Position numbers and translations under genes: made by a program
The notes under the pieces: generated by a model
Told to the model about the DNA's origin: nothing
The model's input: the letters and a program-made list of their open reading frames with translations, nothing else
Databases searched by the model: none
Source: Seminavis robusta
Lineage: Eukaryota; Bacillariophyta; Bacillariophyceae; Naviculales; Naviculaceae
Direction of reading: 5' to 3'
NCBI GenBank assembly: GCA_903772945.1
Contig: CAICTM010000232.1
Location: 24,245 to 88,244 of the forward strand
DNA length: 64,000 bases
In this document: in pieces, positions 41,180 through 50,465 of the stretch
How positions within the stretch are numbered: position 1 is the first letter of the stretch
How the letters are laid out: the number at the start of each line of letters is the position of its first letter

Positions 41180-42931
41180 ATGTACATCAGTCGCTTGCCC
41201 AGTTATCTTTGCCGTCACCTCAGTGCAAGTGCTAGTAGGAGCAGTCTCAGGAACTTTCACCTTGGGCTTGTTTTGTTCTTGTCGAGCCGCAGTGCTGCGC
41301 GTTCCTTTTCTTTTGTGTCAGCCCCGTCTCTTGTCTTGGGCGTTTCTTCGTCGACAGTCACAAGTGCTAGTACTAGTACTAGTACCTTCAGGGGTGTTTC
41401 TTCGTCATTCCCTGTATCCCGGCTCAACATGATGTCAACAAGCATAACATTCGACAAAGTGGAAGATGAAAAGGAGGTGACCACCACGATGGTGATTGGC
41501 AAAAAGAGCGTGCTTTCAGAAGTTGCTCTGGCGGGAAAATTGGGCATGGAAAAAGACACCGTGGAAGCCATCATGAACGCCATTGACGGCCCCTCTGGTG
41601 CGACTAGTACATTTGTTGGAAAGAACAAGGTTGCCATTGGCATTATTCCCGAAAAAGTCTCCCGGAACAACCATCCATGGTCGGTTCACGCCATTACGGA
41701 GATGGTAAAGAGTCACATTCCAAAGGGTCAAACCAGTCAGATTATCATGGTCGGAGCGGATGCTGTGAAGTACCAAGGAGCCTTGACGGCTGCTGTCGCC
41801 AAGGCATTCCCAGTTTATTCCAAAAAGACCACCGAAGCGTCTCGCAAAGGAGAAGACGAATCTCAGAAAAACAGTCGGAAAATTCACATGGCTTTGTGGG
41901 ATGAAAAGGGGGCTCCCCTGGCATGTCCGCCTGATGCAACCACATCTGCATTGGCTGCTGCAGAAGGAATTCAATTGGCGGCAAGACTAGTGGATTCCCC
42001 ACCGGAAGAATTGACAACAGATGCCTATGCTGCGGAATGCAAACGGCTGGCAGAGGAACTGGATGGAGTCAGTTTCAAAGAAATTGTCGGGAATGACCTC
42101 TGCGAAAAAGGATACGGTGGCATTTACGGAGTTGGCAAAGCAGCAGTGTGCCCACCAAGATTGGTCATCATGGAGTACACCCCACCTGGTGCAACCCCCG
42201 AGGGGAAAACCATTTGTCTGGTGGGAAAGGCCATTGTCTACGATACAGGTGGACTCTCGCTCAAGCCAAAAACTGGTATGTGCGGAATGAAGGCCGACAT
42301 GGGTGGAAGTGCAGGATTATTGGGGGGCTTTGTCAGCGCTGTCAAAGCAGGGTACCCCAACAAATTAGTGTACCTCGTTTGCATGGCGGAAAACGCTATA
42401 GGCCCCTCTGCCTTTCGCAATGACGACATTTTGACCATGTATTCTGGCAAGACGGTGGAAGTCAACAATTGTGATGCCGAAGGCCGACTTGTGCTGGGCG
42501 ATGGAGTTGCCCACGCATCCAAGCACATTGAAAACCTGGACCTTATCGTTGACATGGCTACTTTGACCGGTGCTCAGATGGTGACGACTGGTCAAAAGCA
42601 CGCTGGAATATTGACAAACAAAGCGGAACTAGAAGTCAAGGCTGTAGCAGCAGGACTCCAGTCGGGGGATCTGGCATATCCAATGCTGTATGCTCCCGAG
42701 TTGCTGAAGAAGGAGTTCAACTCCAAGGTTGCCGACATGAAGAATTCCGTCAAAGATAGGTCAAATGCTCAATCTTCTTGTGCCGGTCATTTCATCGAGG
42801 CTCATTTGGACGAAAACTACGAGGGAGGTTGGCTACATGTGGATATGGCAGGGCCAGCCACTGAAAACGAACGTGGCACAGGATACGGCGTTGGCCTGGT
42901 TCTTTCGCTTCTAGGTGTTGCCGGCTTCTAG
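41180..42931 (+). CDS. Leucyl aminopeptidase, M17 family
   Basis: Single exon. First ATG at 41180, 583 residues. The C-terminal M17 catalytic domain is complete. The metal/substrate block VGKAIVYDTGGLSLKP lies near residues 346-361, MKADMGGSAG near 369-378, and the signature NNCDAEGRLVL near 428-438 (usually NTDAEGRL). The tail HVDMAGPATENERGTGYGV is also typical. The Lys, Asp and Glu ligands for the two-metal site and the catalytic Arg are present. The enzyme releases N-terminal residues from peptides and usually forms a hexamer. The first about 80 residues are Ser/Arg/Leu-rich with few acids, suggesting an organellar targeting sequence. An alternative start is the ATG pair at about 41430 (MMSTSITF), which would give a cytosolic form. 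Confidence 0.9.
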   Translation: MYISRLPSYLCRHLSASASRSSLRNFHLGLVLFLSSRSAARSFSFVSAPSLVLGVSSSTVTSASTSTSTFRGVSSSFPVSRLNMMSTSITFDKVEDEKEVTTTMVIGKKSVLSEVALAGKLGMEKDTVEAIMNAIDGPSGATSTFVGKNKVAIGIIPEKVSRNNHPWSVHAITEMVKSHIPKGQTSQIIMVGADAVKYQGALTAAVAKAFPVYSKKTTEASRKGEDESQKNSRKIHMALWDEKGAPLACPPDATTSALAAAEGIQLAARLVDSPPEELTTDAYAAECKRLAEELDGVSFKEIVGNDLCEKGYGGIYGVGKAAVCPPRLVIMEYTPPGATPEGKTICLVGKAIVYDTGGLSLKPKTGMCGMKADMGGSAGLLGGFVSAVKAGYPNKLVYLVCMAENAIGPSAFRNDDILTMYSGKTVEVNNCDAEGRLVLGDGVAHASKHIENLDLIVDMATLTGAQMVTTGQKHAGILTNKAELEVKAVAAGLQSGDLAYPMLYAPELLKKEFNSKVADMKNSVKDRSNAQSSCAGHFIEAHLDENYEGGWLHVDMAGPATENERGTGYGVGLVLSLLGVAGF

Positions 42932-43425
42932 TTGAACGGGCCATTATGAAGCAAAGAAAGCATCACAATATCTTTTAACTAGAATCTAGAACGACCATCA
43001 AAAGATTGATACTAGTATCGACGTTCTTCCTTGCGGTTGCATGGTGTGTTGGCACTAGGAGGGCACTGGTACATGACGTCGGATAGGGATGATAATAGTA
43101 CAGTACCGGTAGTGCTGTAGTGGATCGGTGAAAAGCCACCATCTTTCACACGAAGGGTTCAACACACGTATCACATGATGTGCGTCGGCGTTGATACTGC
43201 CAAACTGTCTCGTGTCAAGATTTGATTAGTTTTAATCTAAATTCAACAAATCGTGTATCGTTCTTTTAGCACCACACATAGCACGTTAGAGCCAGTTGAT
43301 CGTCGACGAATGATTCAATCATTCGAATCTTGCCCGCAGCACAATCCTCTCACAAATCGACTAGTATTCCAAACTCACACATTGGCACACATTAGGAAAT
43401 CTGACACTTTTCAATTTCCAAGGCA
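42932..43425. other. Intergenic between aminopeptidase and Cys-rich gene
   Basis: About 490 bp with no gene. It contains the 3' flank of the aminopeptidase gene and the presumed promoter of the secreted Cys-rich gene. A short palindrome-rich patch (AGTACAGTACCGGTAGTGC) is near 43100. Confidence 0.45.
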
Positions 43426-44752
43426 ATGGGCATCATTCAAGCTGCAACGATCCTCGTTATGATTCTTAGCGTTGCGGCGGCATCGAAGCGATCATCCCGA
43501 AAATTCAGGCAAAAGACGAACCTTCGCATTGCAACAGTAGATTGCAAACGTGACGGTGACGGTGACTGTCCGCAAATCCGTTGCATGCTCGCACCGTGTC
43601 CTCAACTAGTATGCCACGATGGCCAGTGCCTCCCAGACAGCGTCGTTTGTGGGAACAATGTCTGCGAAGAAGGCGAGGTTTGCTGCAACGGGTTCTGTGG
43701 TGCACACGGGAACAACGTTTGCCCTCCAACGACCGAGTTGCACTCGACGTCTTGTAAGGATGCCCCTGGTGGATGTCCTGAGGTAAGCGGCTTGCCTCAT
43801 CCCTTTCGACTTGGTGCTATTTCGAAACTGCTCTCATGGTACTATCAAATCTCTTCTCCCGGAATCGAATCCACAGTGCAAGAGAGACATTGATTGTCCC
43901 ATGCCAATGTGCTTGCCAGGCGTCTACTGTCCGCAGTTTGTGTGCGAGGATGGCCAATGCGTTGACAAGGTTGATCACCAGCAGGGATCTGAATGCGAGC
44001 AAGACTACCATTGCCCTCAGCCTGGTTGTCGACCTGGACACTTCTGTCCCACGTTCGCTTGCAAAAGAGGTCAGTGTTTTGAGAATGAACTTGTTTCTTG
44101 CCCTCAAGACACCAAGTTGTGCCCGGACGGATCCTTTGTCTCAAGAGCAGGTCCTGATTGCGGCTTTGCTGAGTGCCCTCAACTGTATATTAAGTGTCGG
44201 GAACAGCAAGATTGTCCACAAGTTCGCTGCAGGTTGGGAGCCCCTGGCTGCCCTGAATATCACTGTGACATGGAGAGAGGCGTTTGTGTTGATCTGAGCC
44301 AAGACGAAGCCGGTGAAAGTTGCGGCCCAATAGTCTGCGGAAAGGATGAGTTCTGCTGCAACTCTTCGTGCGGCACGTGTGCTCCAAAAGCAAATGGAAT
44401 TTGCACTCAACAAGTCTGTGATTCTGAAACTCAGATCGTGGAGCCTTCGAACGACTTGGCACAGGGACCTCCAATCAGCTGCTGCAAAGATCCCAGACCC
44501 TCTGACGCGGACTGTGGAAGGTCTGGCTGTCACTGTTGTGGTGATGGAAAGTGGTTACTTGGAAGCAGCGGGCCCACGGTGGCTTCCAGTGAAGCCTGTG
44601 GCGAGCTTCGGGTTTCTGAGCCGTGCAACGTCGTGGGAACGCTCGAAACTGCATGTCGTGAGGATGCTGACTGTCCTGCCTTCACCTGTGAAGCAGCGCC
44701 TTGTCCCTCTACTGCCTGTAAAGAGGGAAAGTGCGTTCTAGTCAAACACTGA
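43426..44752 (+). CDS. Secreted cysteine-rich repeat protein, two exons
   Basis: Exons 43426..43782 and 43877..44752 join across a 94-bp GT-AG intron in phase, giving 410 residues. A clear signal peptide opens the protein (MGIIQAATILVMILSVAAAS). The rest is built of at least five repeats with the pattern C-x(3-6)-DCP-x3-C-x(3-6)-CP-x2-C-x(3-5)-G-x-C, for example CPQLVCHDGQC and CPQFVCEDGQC. A second unit type occurs twice (VCEEGEVCCNGFCG and CGKDEFCCNSSCGTC). There is no membrane anchor at the C-terminus, which ends in a complete repeat (ACKEGKCVLVKH). The regular cysteines imply many disulfides and an extracellular or cell-wall location. The function is unknown; a protease-inhibitor-like or adhesive role is only speculation. 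Confidence 0.85.
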
Positions 44753-45082
44753 CATTCGTTCGGTCGGTAGAACGACAAAGTAAGTGTAGTAAACAAATGC
44801 CGTCATTGTTCATGAATTGTGTGCAAATCATAGCGGACCCATCCCGCGGAGGGACGTATCGTGGCATAATATACATAGAATGCGCCAGGAAACATAACAA
44901 TGGAACTTGTGAATAGAAAGTGACAGAGGAATTGTCGCTTCTTTGTGTGCGCTCCTTGCTGTCGCCCTTCTGCCTCAGCTGGGAATGTTGGCCTGGCTCC
45001 TGTAGCCTAGACTACAGTATTTAATAGTAGAGCTAGCCAGAGACAGGAACGACCTGGATGGGGTCTCGCCGTCTCACCATTC
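44753..45082. other. Short intergenic region
   Basis: 330 bp with no gene seen. It serves as 3' flank of the Cys-rich gene and upstream region of the small membrane protein. Confidence 0.4.
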
Positions 45083-45460
45083 ATGCGGGATTCAAGGCAA
45101 GAGGCCGCAAAAGCTCGGACTCGACTCCCAAACAACAAGACAAAGACGAAACAACACCAGCACTACGAAGGCTCCCCTCGTATTGCTCTGCCACCCGAAA
45201 AGATGTACAGGAGGTCTCTAGCTGTCCTGGCAAAGCGCACTGTTGTTCGAGATCCGCGGAAGAAAGCTGCACCGATGGTGGTTCGGGCAAGTGAAGACAA
45301 GCAAGTAGCTCCTCAACCGTCGGCAAATCAATCTCCGTTGCCAATCTCTCCTCCACAGCAGCAGCAACCACCATCCACTGGTGCGACGCTTGGCTTCTAC
45401 ATGATGGCTGGAGTTGGAGTTAGCCTTGGCTTTGCCCTCGTTGGATCCATTCTTGGCTAG
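45083..45460 (+). CDS. Small protein with C-terminal membrane segment
   Basis: Single exon, 125 residues, ATG 45083. The N-terminal 90 residues are basic and Pro/Gln-rich (AVLAKRTVVRDPRKKAAP, then PQPSANQSPLPISPPQQQQP). The last 25 residues form one hydrophobic segment (GFYMMAGVGVSLGFALVGSI) ending at the C-terminus. This is the layout of a tail-anchored protein, or of a small plastid membrane protein with a transit peptide cut near MVVRASED. The E-x-x-N-G-R light-harvesting motif is absent. A shorter form could start at the second in-frame Met (MYRRSLAVL). No family recognised. Confidence 0.55.
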   Translation: MRDSRQEAAKARTRLPNNKTKTKQHQHYEGSPRIALPPEKMYRRSLAVLAKRTVVRDPRKKAAPMVVRASEDKQVAPQPSANQSPLPISPPQQQQPPSTGATLGFYMMAGVGVSLGFALVGSILG

Positions 45461-46119
45461 CTAGCTATGATGTACTACCTGTAGCTACTCGATAGCGATC
45501 TGATTTAAAACAAAAAAAGCCAGCCAGAACTGTCGCTAGAAAAACACCCATCAAAACTCCCTCTGTTTGGGCAGATTTTATTCCTTTGGAACACAAGAAA
45601 TCGTCAGCTTCAGTTGAACTGGCCAGAAAGGTAGGTTACTAGCTAGCTCGTAAGACCCAACTAAACCATGACAGTTCCTATTTCATTAATTTCTTTCACA
45701 GCTAGTACTTTTTTTGGATTTGGCATCAGGTGCACCAGGAACTTTGGAAGAGACTCCGCCAAGAAGCCCACTTCCCTCATTCCTAGATGCGATGATGCTC
45801 GAACTAGCGCACACACACAATTTTTTTCTTTTTCACATATAATGGTTCGAATGGCCACCAAACTCCAACTCCAGGACCTTCGAACCAGCCTCTCGTTCAC
45901 CGGCTGCAATCACATAAGCAAGCGCAACCATCATCAATTCATTCATTCGTAGTTCTTGTTCGTATCTCTCTTCTCTAATCTTCGTCGTAATCATCTTAGT
46001 CACCGCGCCAACCGCAAACAGTGACAGCAAAAAACCTTTCTTTGTTTCGTTTCTTGCCAAAGCAAATCTTTCATTTAATCTTCGTCGTTGTTGTCGGGGG
46101 GAAACAAAGGCCTCGTCCT
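45461..46119. other. Intergenic
   Basis: About 660 bp between the small membrane protein (plus) and the RNA-binding protein (minus), which converge here. Open frames on both strands carry no recognisable content. CTAG words lie at 45455-45470 and 45640. Confidence 0.4.
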
Positions 46120-48505
46120 TTACCTATTACCAAAGCGCTGAATGGCCCTTCCATGCTCGTCCTTGTTGCTGATGAACAGCTCGATGTAACGAGTTCCCAT
46201 CGACTTGCGATGTAGTTCCATGGCCTTCTTGGAGTCATCTGGGGAAATGAAACCAACATACGCCTCGCCAGTAGCTCTTCCGTCGCTACGGTAGGTGAGC
46301 ACAATGCTGTCTGGGACGGGGTTGTATCCGTCAAAGAACTTGAAAATGTCGTCCTTGGTCGAGGAGAAAGGCAATCCTCTCATCCTCAAAAAGCCAGTAT
46401 GTTCTCCAATTTGGATTCCTCCTCCGGTGCGTTTCATGCTAAGTTGAGGGCCGGATCGGCCTCCAACACCCGATCCTATTCCCCTCTCAACCCCTCCGGA
46501 ACCCATGCCCATTCCAGGCATCATCCCTAGTCCGCGATGTCCCCCCATCGAATCAGCTCCCCCCTGAAGCTGGTCCCTTTCACGTCCATGGAGAAAGTTA
46601 ACCGATGACAAGCCAGATGTGGTACCGCCCCACATGTTGGAGTCAGAAGACATGGGACCGCTCTCCCCACGCCTCGATCCCCCATCCTTCATCGACTGAG
46701 GCTGCTGTTCCTTCAAGTGCTGCTGCGAGATCACCGACGAACCGAAACAGAACGAGTTGAAAAATGAGCGCCAAACCAGCACACATTCGAGCTCCACTGT
46801 TGCCCCAACCAACGTACCGCAGCGATCGCTTCGTAGTAGTCGGCTCTGGTGGCCTGGGTGATCTCGACGTATCGCCTGCCGACTGACTGACGATCACTGC
46901 GAATGTCAAAGAGGAAACAGCGGCAAGAGGAGGTGAGTCGAACAACAAACGACAAAAAGACCCAACGACCGTCATGACTGTGGCTCCGCAGCCCAAGAAA
47001 AAGATCCAGATTCGCATCAAGACTCGGCAATCGATCACCAGAGCCTCTCAGCCAGTCATTCCATCGCATGACGTACCGCTGAAGTCCCATCTGGTGGTCC
47101 ATGAGGTTGGCAAAGAGGACAAATGCCACACCCTGACCGACAATGAGAACATCGAGAACCACGAGCCCCTGAAAGAGCCCAAGAATGTCTTCCAAAGAAA
47201 CATCAAATGGCAGGCCTTCCAACTTGACACAGGGAAAGAGACCCAAAAGCGACTCGAGCGGATCCGTGGAACCTCCCAAACCGGGAATTCCAGGAGGAAG
47301 GTGCTCCATCGTCGTCGTTGCACCAGCAGGTGAAGGATATCCGGTTAAAACTCGTCCGTGATGAGCGTGCTGGTAAGTATACTGGTGATACCTGGTATAT
47401 GAAATAGCGGATACAAGTGTAGCAAGCAATTACAAGTACAGATGGTACATGCGATCCGTAGTGAATTGCGTTGCGTGTGTCGATGGACGTAGTGGCCAAG
47501 TCGGTGTTGTCGTTCCAAACCACAACAGCGAGTAGCACACCACACCGCACCCCACACAGATCCGATATCAGACCAACCCAAAGTGACAGGGGAAACCCCA
47601 AGATGATGAGCGAGAGTATGGAATCAGAATTGATTGCAAAATAGTAACATGGAAAGGTTGAAGAGGCGCTGTTGAGAAGCAGTGGTCTCCCTTCGACCAA
47701 CAAAAAGCCGCACGAGGAGATATCCACAAACGAAACGAACAAGCCTGGACGACGATCGAGAGGTGGCCAGACCGATCTTCACACGCCAGCAACATGAGCG
47801 AGGCGTTGTGTGGCTCTCAGTGACCGAAATTCGCATAACACCACGCCGGTCCGCACCTTGGCGAGCCGGTCTCACTGTCACAACGTAGGTGCTATCTGGA
47901 ACACGAGATCGAATGCCAGAGAAATGACTCTCCAATCAAAACACAGCATATGAGCCCGGAGCCGCCAAGCCACACGTTGAAAACGACCGTTGTGAAAAAC
48001 CGTTACATTCGTCTGGACTGTGTACGACAAAAACAGAGCGAAGGACGAACCAAACAAAGATCCAAGCCCAGGACCCTTAATTACCAAGGTTCGTCTCAGG
48101 GGCAACCCAGAAAAACCAGCAATATGATTGTACATGGAAAAGTACACAAAGCAGGGGTTCGAAGTTCGAAGAGAGCAGAAGGAACAGCCAACCACACCCA
48201 ATAGACAGTCATGTGTTCGTACGTTTTACTTACCCATAAGCATCGTTGTTGTTAAGTGAGTGGTACTGGTACGCCATTGCGAGCTGTTGTTGCTGGTGGA
48301 ACGCCCAAGGATCAATCGGCTGCCCAACAACTGGTTGCTGCATCAGCACTTGCCTCGCATACTCTTGTTGCTGCAACGCCGCCACAGCAGCAGCCTTGTG
48401 AGACTGCTGCTGATGATGATGTCGTTGAATGCTGACAGCACACGGAGTGTTGTCAGGTACAGTCTTCATGTTTTCGTTGTTTTCTTTCCCCTGCCCCGTG
48501 GCCAT
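46120..48505 (-). CDS. RNA-binding protein with two quasi-RRM domains (hnRNP F/H-like)
   Basis: Exons 48505..48234, 47391..47077, 46896..46818 and 46722..46120 join in phase and give 422 residues. Exon 1 encodes a Gln/His-rich N-terminus ending NNNDAYG. qRRM1 (about 145-222) starts CVKLEGLPFDVSLEDILGLF, and joining across intron 2 restores GLQRDRQSVGRRYVEI. A Gly/Met-rich linker follows (GMMPGMGMGSGG). qRRM2 (about 330-405) has FLRMRGLPFSSTKDDIFKFF and GEAYVGFISPDD, then RYIELFIS. The L-G-L-P-F/Y-V-A-F pattern is typical of hnRNP F/H and ESRP domains that bind G-rich RNA and influence splicing. Introns are 842, 180 and 95 bp. The acceptor of the last exon could instead be three bases downstream, because of a CAGCAG repeat. 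Confidence 0.85.
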
Positions 48506-49185
48506 GGTCCTGCGAGGATCATTCGAATTTTTTTTTATGAGACGGAGAGAGAAGAAATTCCGCCTGGTCGCGTTTCGTTTACGGCGCTACTGTGCGACAA
48601 AAAGTGACATTTCTTCGGACTGGGACATTTGAAAGGACTGGTTTAAACTTTAATTTTAAGATAAACTGATTACTGTACTCTTTCTTTACAGTAGAAGGTA
48701 TTAATAGTAAGACAGAGATGCCATCCCTTTGACATAGCATTATAGCATTCCAGAGGCAATAAGATCTAGACTAGTAGGCTAGACTAATCTATTTTTTAAA
48801 AAGTACTCTAGTAAAGTATACTGTACCGTACAGAAGTACTAGAAAAACGACATTGGAATCATTAGAATGATCACAGCACTAAATCTGTTTAGTCTAATGG
48901 CGAACGGCTGCTCCTGCGGGTAACAAAAAATTTACACACCATACAGGCACATGTTGGAACGTCTCATGGGACCACCGAATAAAACAATTGACAGTAAAGT
49001 ATTGCTATCTTTTTTTTAAGCTTGGATTGCAATTTGCTAAAGCCATACGGTGGTATTCGTTGTCGACCGACTGGTGTTCGGTGTGGTCAACGCACTCACT
49101 CCAGTGCAGTGCGCGGATTCAAAGCTCGTCAAAATGTACGGTACATGTAGTCTATGTTATAATCAAGGTGAAAGTGGTGGCAGTG

Positions 49186-49512
49186 ATGGAAACTCACAAT
49201 CTAAGCGACATCACAGACACGCGTTTTGCTCCTAAAGAGACATACTTCTTGGTCACTTTGAGCTGGGAGCCTTTCTTTTGGCGCCAGATCGATCTCCAGA
49301 TAAAAAAGGACAATCATGACGAACTGAGCTACGAACTACCGGTCTGTACCATCATCTATCTTCCGATCGAAAAAGGATCGACAATGGCGCTTTTCTTTGA
49401 AAAAAATCTGATTCTTGGTGGTATTATTACGGGTGAAGTTGGTCAGGAGTCAGCAGACGACCGGGAGCGGTTCCCTTATCAAGCTAGACCACGACGGCCA
49501 GGCGTCGATTGA
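49186..49512 (+). CDS. Possible small hypothetical protein
   Basis: An open frame from 48988 has a plausible internal ATG at 49186 giving 108 residues (METHNLSDITDTRFAPKETY). It has mixed hydrophobic and charged composition with a strand-like middle (ELPVCTIIYLPIEKG). No domain, signal peptide or neighbour relation supports it, and the frame could be chance. Confidence 0.25.
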   Translation: METHNLSDITDTRFAPKETYFLVTLSWEPFFWRQIDLQIKKDNHDELSYELPVCTIIYLPIEKGSTMALFFEKNLILGGIITGEVGQESADDRERFPYQARPRRPGVD

Positions 49513-49992
49513 AAACAGCGCTCTCGGAATGCCAAAGTCGAAGAACGAATAACTACCCTCCGTTTCTCCTGCAATAAGCGTAAAATGATTTTAAAAAACT
49601 TGGAAAGGGAGCGGCCATGTCGCAAGCAAACCAACAACCGTGACGGTTGCGAGGTGAATTAGTGTCTCTGGCTTGTCGTACCGTGTGCCATCCGGGCCTT
49701 ACTTTCGCTGAAAAGGCGGATGAGTATTAAAAGTGGGCGCTGAGGAACTGGAAGAAAGTTAGTCGAGGGCGCCCAGTCCCCAGTTCGACAAGCGCCAACC
49801 GACGAGAAAACAAAAGCTTCCACTGCTACCGGTATGGGAACAGAGCCCATGTCACCGGTACCAGGGATGGTTGTACTGGCTGGTATCCTCGCGGTCATTC
49901 TGAAGGGGGAAAGTATCAACTGCTAGGAAAGCTACTGGCCACCGGTAGCTACTAGTAGGTCTGATTGGTGCTATACGATCCTAAGCTACAGA

Positions 49993-50203
49993 AACATTCC
50001 TCAGATGTACGCCGTGGACAATGGTTTTGCCTGAAGTTGTGACGCTGAAGGAGATGCTTAGCCTACCGTGCTAGGACAGTGTCCTCAACCTATCCTATTA
50101 CTTAGTTACGGGTACATTCCTCTTATATGTACACCGTGGGCAATGGTTTTGGCTGAATTTGTGACGCTGAAGGAGATGATCAGCCTACTAGGACAGTGTC
50201 TTC
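49993..50203. repeat. Tandem duplication of about 90-120 bp
   Basis: Two copies, 49993-50088 and 50114-50203, share ACATTCCTC, a CAATGGTTTTG stretch, TGACGCTGAAGGAGATG and TAGGACAGTGTC in the same order, with scattered substitutions and a few indels. Confidence 0.65.
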
Positions 50204-50465
50204 AAAACACCGTGGCTGTTTTCTCACAGCCTTTGCTGGCCACCTTCCAATCGAATACCGGTACGTATGGGTTCTCCGTTTCTTGGATGACACTTGGAGG
50301 CGGCTTCAGCTGCAAGCATCAGCAACGAAGCAACGACGTGTTGTTTCGGGTGTCGTACCGAAGAAACATCCGTGGCTCTGAACTCTTTGGCAACGCTTCA
50401 AACTAAACCAGTAGCTCAAAATTTCTTATCTACATTTTGTTTGTTTAGAGCGCTTTACCGATCGT

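Larger units (their letters stand above)
48506..50465. other. Intergenic, about 2 kb
   Basis: Between the RNA-binding protein (reading leftwards) and the presequence protease (whose 3' end is at 50466). It contains AT-rich DNA at 48640-48850 with ACCGTAC/CTAG palindromes, one possible small gene (49186-49512), and a tandem duplication (49993-50203). Nothing else was identified. Confidence 0.4.

Noticed and set aside
47203-47742. 179-codon minus-strand frame in the first intron of the RNA-binding protein gene
   Set aside because: It overlaps exon 2 in another frame and has no domain; the spliced qRRM model explains the region better.
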